From: Allobosea sp.
Lineage (GTDB): Bacteria > Pseudomonadota > Alphaproteobacteria > Rhizobiales > Beijerinckiaceae
Length of the DNA: 64,000 bases
Reading direction: 5' to 3'
Assembly (NCBI RefSeq): GCF_030695125.1
Contig: NZ_JAUYTP010000031.1
Location: 280,058-344,057, forward strand
Shown: in pieces, positions 63,374 through 64,000 of the stretch
How positions within the stretch are numbered: the stretch's first letter is position 1
Layout: each line of letters begins with the position of its first letter
The notes under the pieces: generated by a model
Told to the model about the DNA's origin: nothing
Seen by the model: the letters and a program-made list of their open reading frames with translations, nothing else
Database searches by the model: none
Translations under genes and position numbers: made by a program

Positions 63374-63580
63374 TCAGAACGGCAGTGCGGCAAGCTCCGC
63401 TGCGTGAACCGCAGCCCAGCGTTCGACTTCCGCGAAGTACGCCGTCTCGGCCTCGCTGCGGTCCTGCTCGGTCAGGACTTCCAGCTCGCGCTGCGCGTCG
63501 CGGCGCTCACGCGGTGTCAGGCAGCCAATGTTCAGTTCGGCCTTGAGTTCGGCAATCTGCTGATCGATCGGCATCGTCAT
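63374..63580 (-). CDS. Small hypothetical protein of the island
   Basis: 68 residues, acidic and helical (MTMPIDQQIAELKAELNIG ... RRDAQRELEVLTEQD ... AVHAAELAALPF). GAAGGAGG lies eight bases before ATG 63580, strong support for translation. No family recognised. It lies between parA and two further palindrome copies, and has its own terminator. Confidence 0.7.
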   Translation of the reverse strand: MTMPIDQQIAELKAELNIGCLTPRERRDAQRELEVLTEQDRSEAETAYFAEVERWAAVHAAELAALPF

Positions 63581-63827
63581 GAGAACCTCCTTCGTCTCGA
63601 ATGGACGAAGGCGCGCCACGCGTTGGTGGAGACCGGGTCAAGGATCGGCGCAGCCGACCGCCAGAGGCGGCGCGTGGGGGAGCCGAAATGCGTCAGCATT
63701 TTGGGGGCACCGCGCGTCCTTGAGGCGGGCTCCGCCGGCCGTACACTGGGCCGACCAGAGAGCCCCTCCAGTTCGCGCGGGAAGCACCATGACCGCTGAT
63801 ACAGCTCAGAGCGTGCGAAGATGGAAG

Positions 63828-63843
63828 TGTGGTTTGAACCACA
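63828..63843. promoter_or_regulatory. Palindrome TGTGGTTTGAACCACA, copy 2
   Basis: Seven-base perfect arms with TG at the centre, the same core as the parA-leader palindrome. 43 bases (about four helical turns) before copy 3. Confidence 0.75.
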
Positions 63844-63870
63844 ATACGTCTGTCGACGGCCTCGGGTCGC

Positions 63871-63886
63871 TGTGGTTTGAACCACA
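63871..63886. promoter_or_regulatory. Palindrome TGTGGTTTGAACCACA, copy 3
   Basis: Identical to copy 2 in all 16 bases. Spacing on one helical face relative to copy 2 is compatible with cooperative binding. Confidence 0.75.
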
Positions 63887-63947
63887 CAAACTGAATGAGG
63901 GGAACGGGCAGGATGGTTGCGCCGGCGCTGCCGGGGCCGAAAGGATT

Positions 63948-63969
63948 GGCCCCGCCTCGCGGCGGGGCC
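63948..63969. terminator. GC hairpin, possible terminator
   Basis: GGCCCCGCC-TCGC-GGCGGGGCC, nine base pairs with a four-base loop. No clear T-run on either side, so terminator status is uncertain. Confidence 0.45.
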
Positions 63970-64000
63970 ATCTTGGGCTGGCCTCAGTCGCGCGTCGGCC

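Larger units (their letters stand above)
57242..64000. mobile_element. Integrated element at tRNA-Ser (left end; right border outside the window)
   Basis: A tyrosine integrase fragment directly after the tRNA 3' end, an IS21 insertion, a parA/broken parB partition pair with repeated palindromes, and unrecognised small genes define a genomic island or integrated plasmid-like element. No second copy of the tRNA 3' end (expected attR) is seen up to 64000, so its length is unknown. Confidence 0.65.
63581..64000. other. Intergenic end of window
   Basis: Over 400 bases without a gene I would support. It contains palindrome copies 2 and 3 (63828-63843, 63871-63886) and a strong GC hairpin (63948-63969). 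Confidence 0.6.

Noticed and set aside
63693..63971. 92-residue minus-strand frame near the right edge
   Set aside because: No ribosome-binding site, Pro/Gly/Arg composition, and it runs through two palindromes and a hairpin.

Overview
The window is GC-rich chromosomal DNA from an alphaproteobacterium, most likely of the order Hyphomicrobiales (Bosea-like; this is inference, no 16S is present). The reasons are the lepB-rnc-era block, a porin of the alphaproteobacterial Omp2 type, the ethylmalonyl-CoA pathway enzymes Mcd and Ccr, and several families of long palindromic intergenic repeats.

Layout. 1-854: 3' part-missing sensor histidine kinase. 1041-3525: lepB, rnc, era. 3840-5202: pyrE and a NYN-domain protein. 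5203-6113: gene-free stretch made largely of palindromic repeats. 6114-11479: smpB, a PaiB-like protein, dapA, a lytic transglycosylase and an alpha/beta hydrolase. 11486-16197: envelope genes (a small membrane protein with a helix-hairpin-helix-like tail, an OmpA/BON protein, a porin with a clear terminator). 16764-23104: tamB and tamA. 23220-24653: a hydratase-like enzyme and a DUF4142 protein.

24740-34677 is the most coherent functional unit: a LysR regulator, a shikimate/quinate dehydrogenase with an NAD-type fingerprint, a complete branched-chain-amino-acid-type ABC importer (five genes), a Gfo/Idh/MocA oxidoreductase and a QuiC-like 3-dehydroshikimate dehydratase whose four metal ligands keep the published spacing. 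Together they look like an uptake and catabolic route for quinate/shikimate leading to protocatechuate. A toxin-antitoxin pair with a well-formed promoter/operator follows (34697-35318), then an HD-GYP phosphodiesterase.

36550-41336 holds mcd and ccr of the ethylmalonyl-CoA pathway with an EamA transporter and a glutathione transferase between them. 41558-52508 is mixed metabolism: ubiG, lysC, a soluble chemoreceptor with a globin-like sensor, an APH-like kinase next to an acyl-CoA dehydrogenase, an old-yellow-enzyme oxidoreductase, an M32 carboxypeptidase, an SDR and a SelW/SelT-like protein. 52661-55440 is a thiOSGE operon under a TPP riboswitch, followed by an enolase-superfamily enzyme and tRNA-Phe.

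From tRNA-Ser(GCT) at 57151 to the right edge the window is a decaying integrated element: a frameshifted tyrosine integrase abuts the tRNA, an IS21-family insertion (59481-62067) has cut a parB gene, and an intact parA sits beside three copies of a palindrome that look like partition or operator sites. The right border is outside the window. No CRISPR array and no rRNA was seen.
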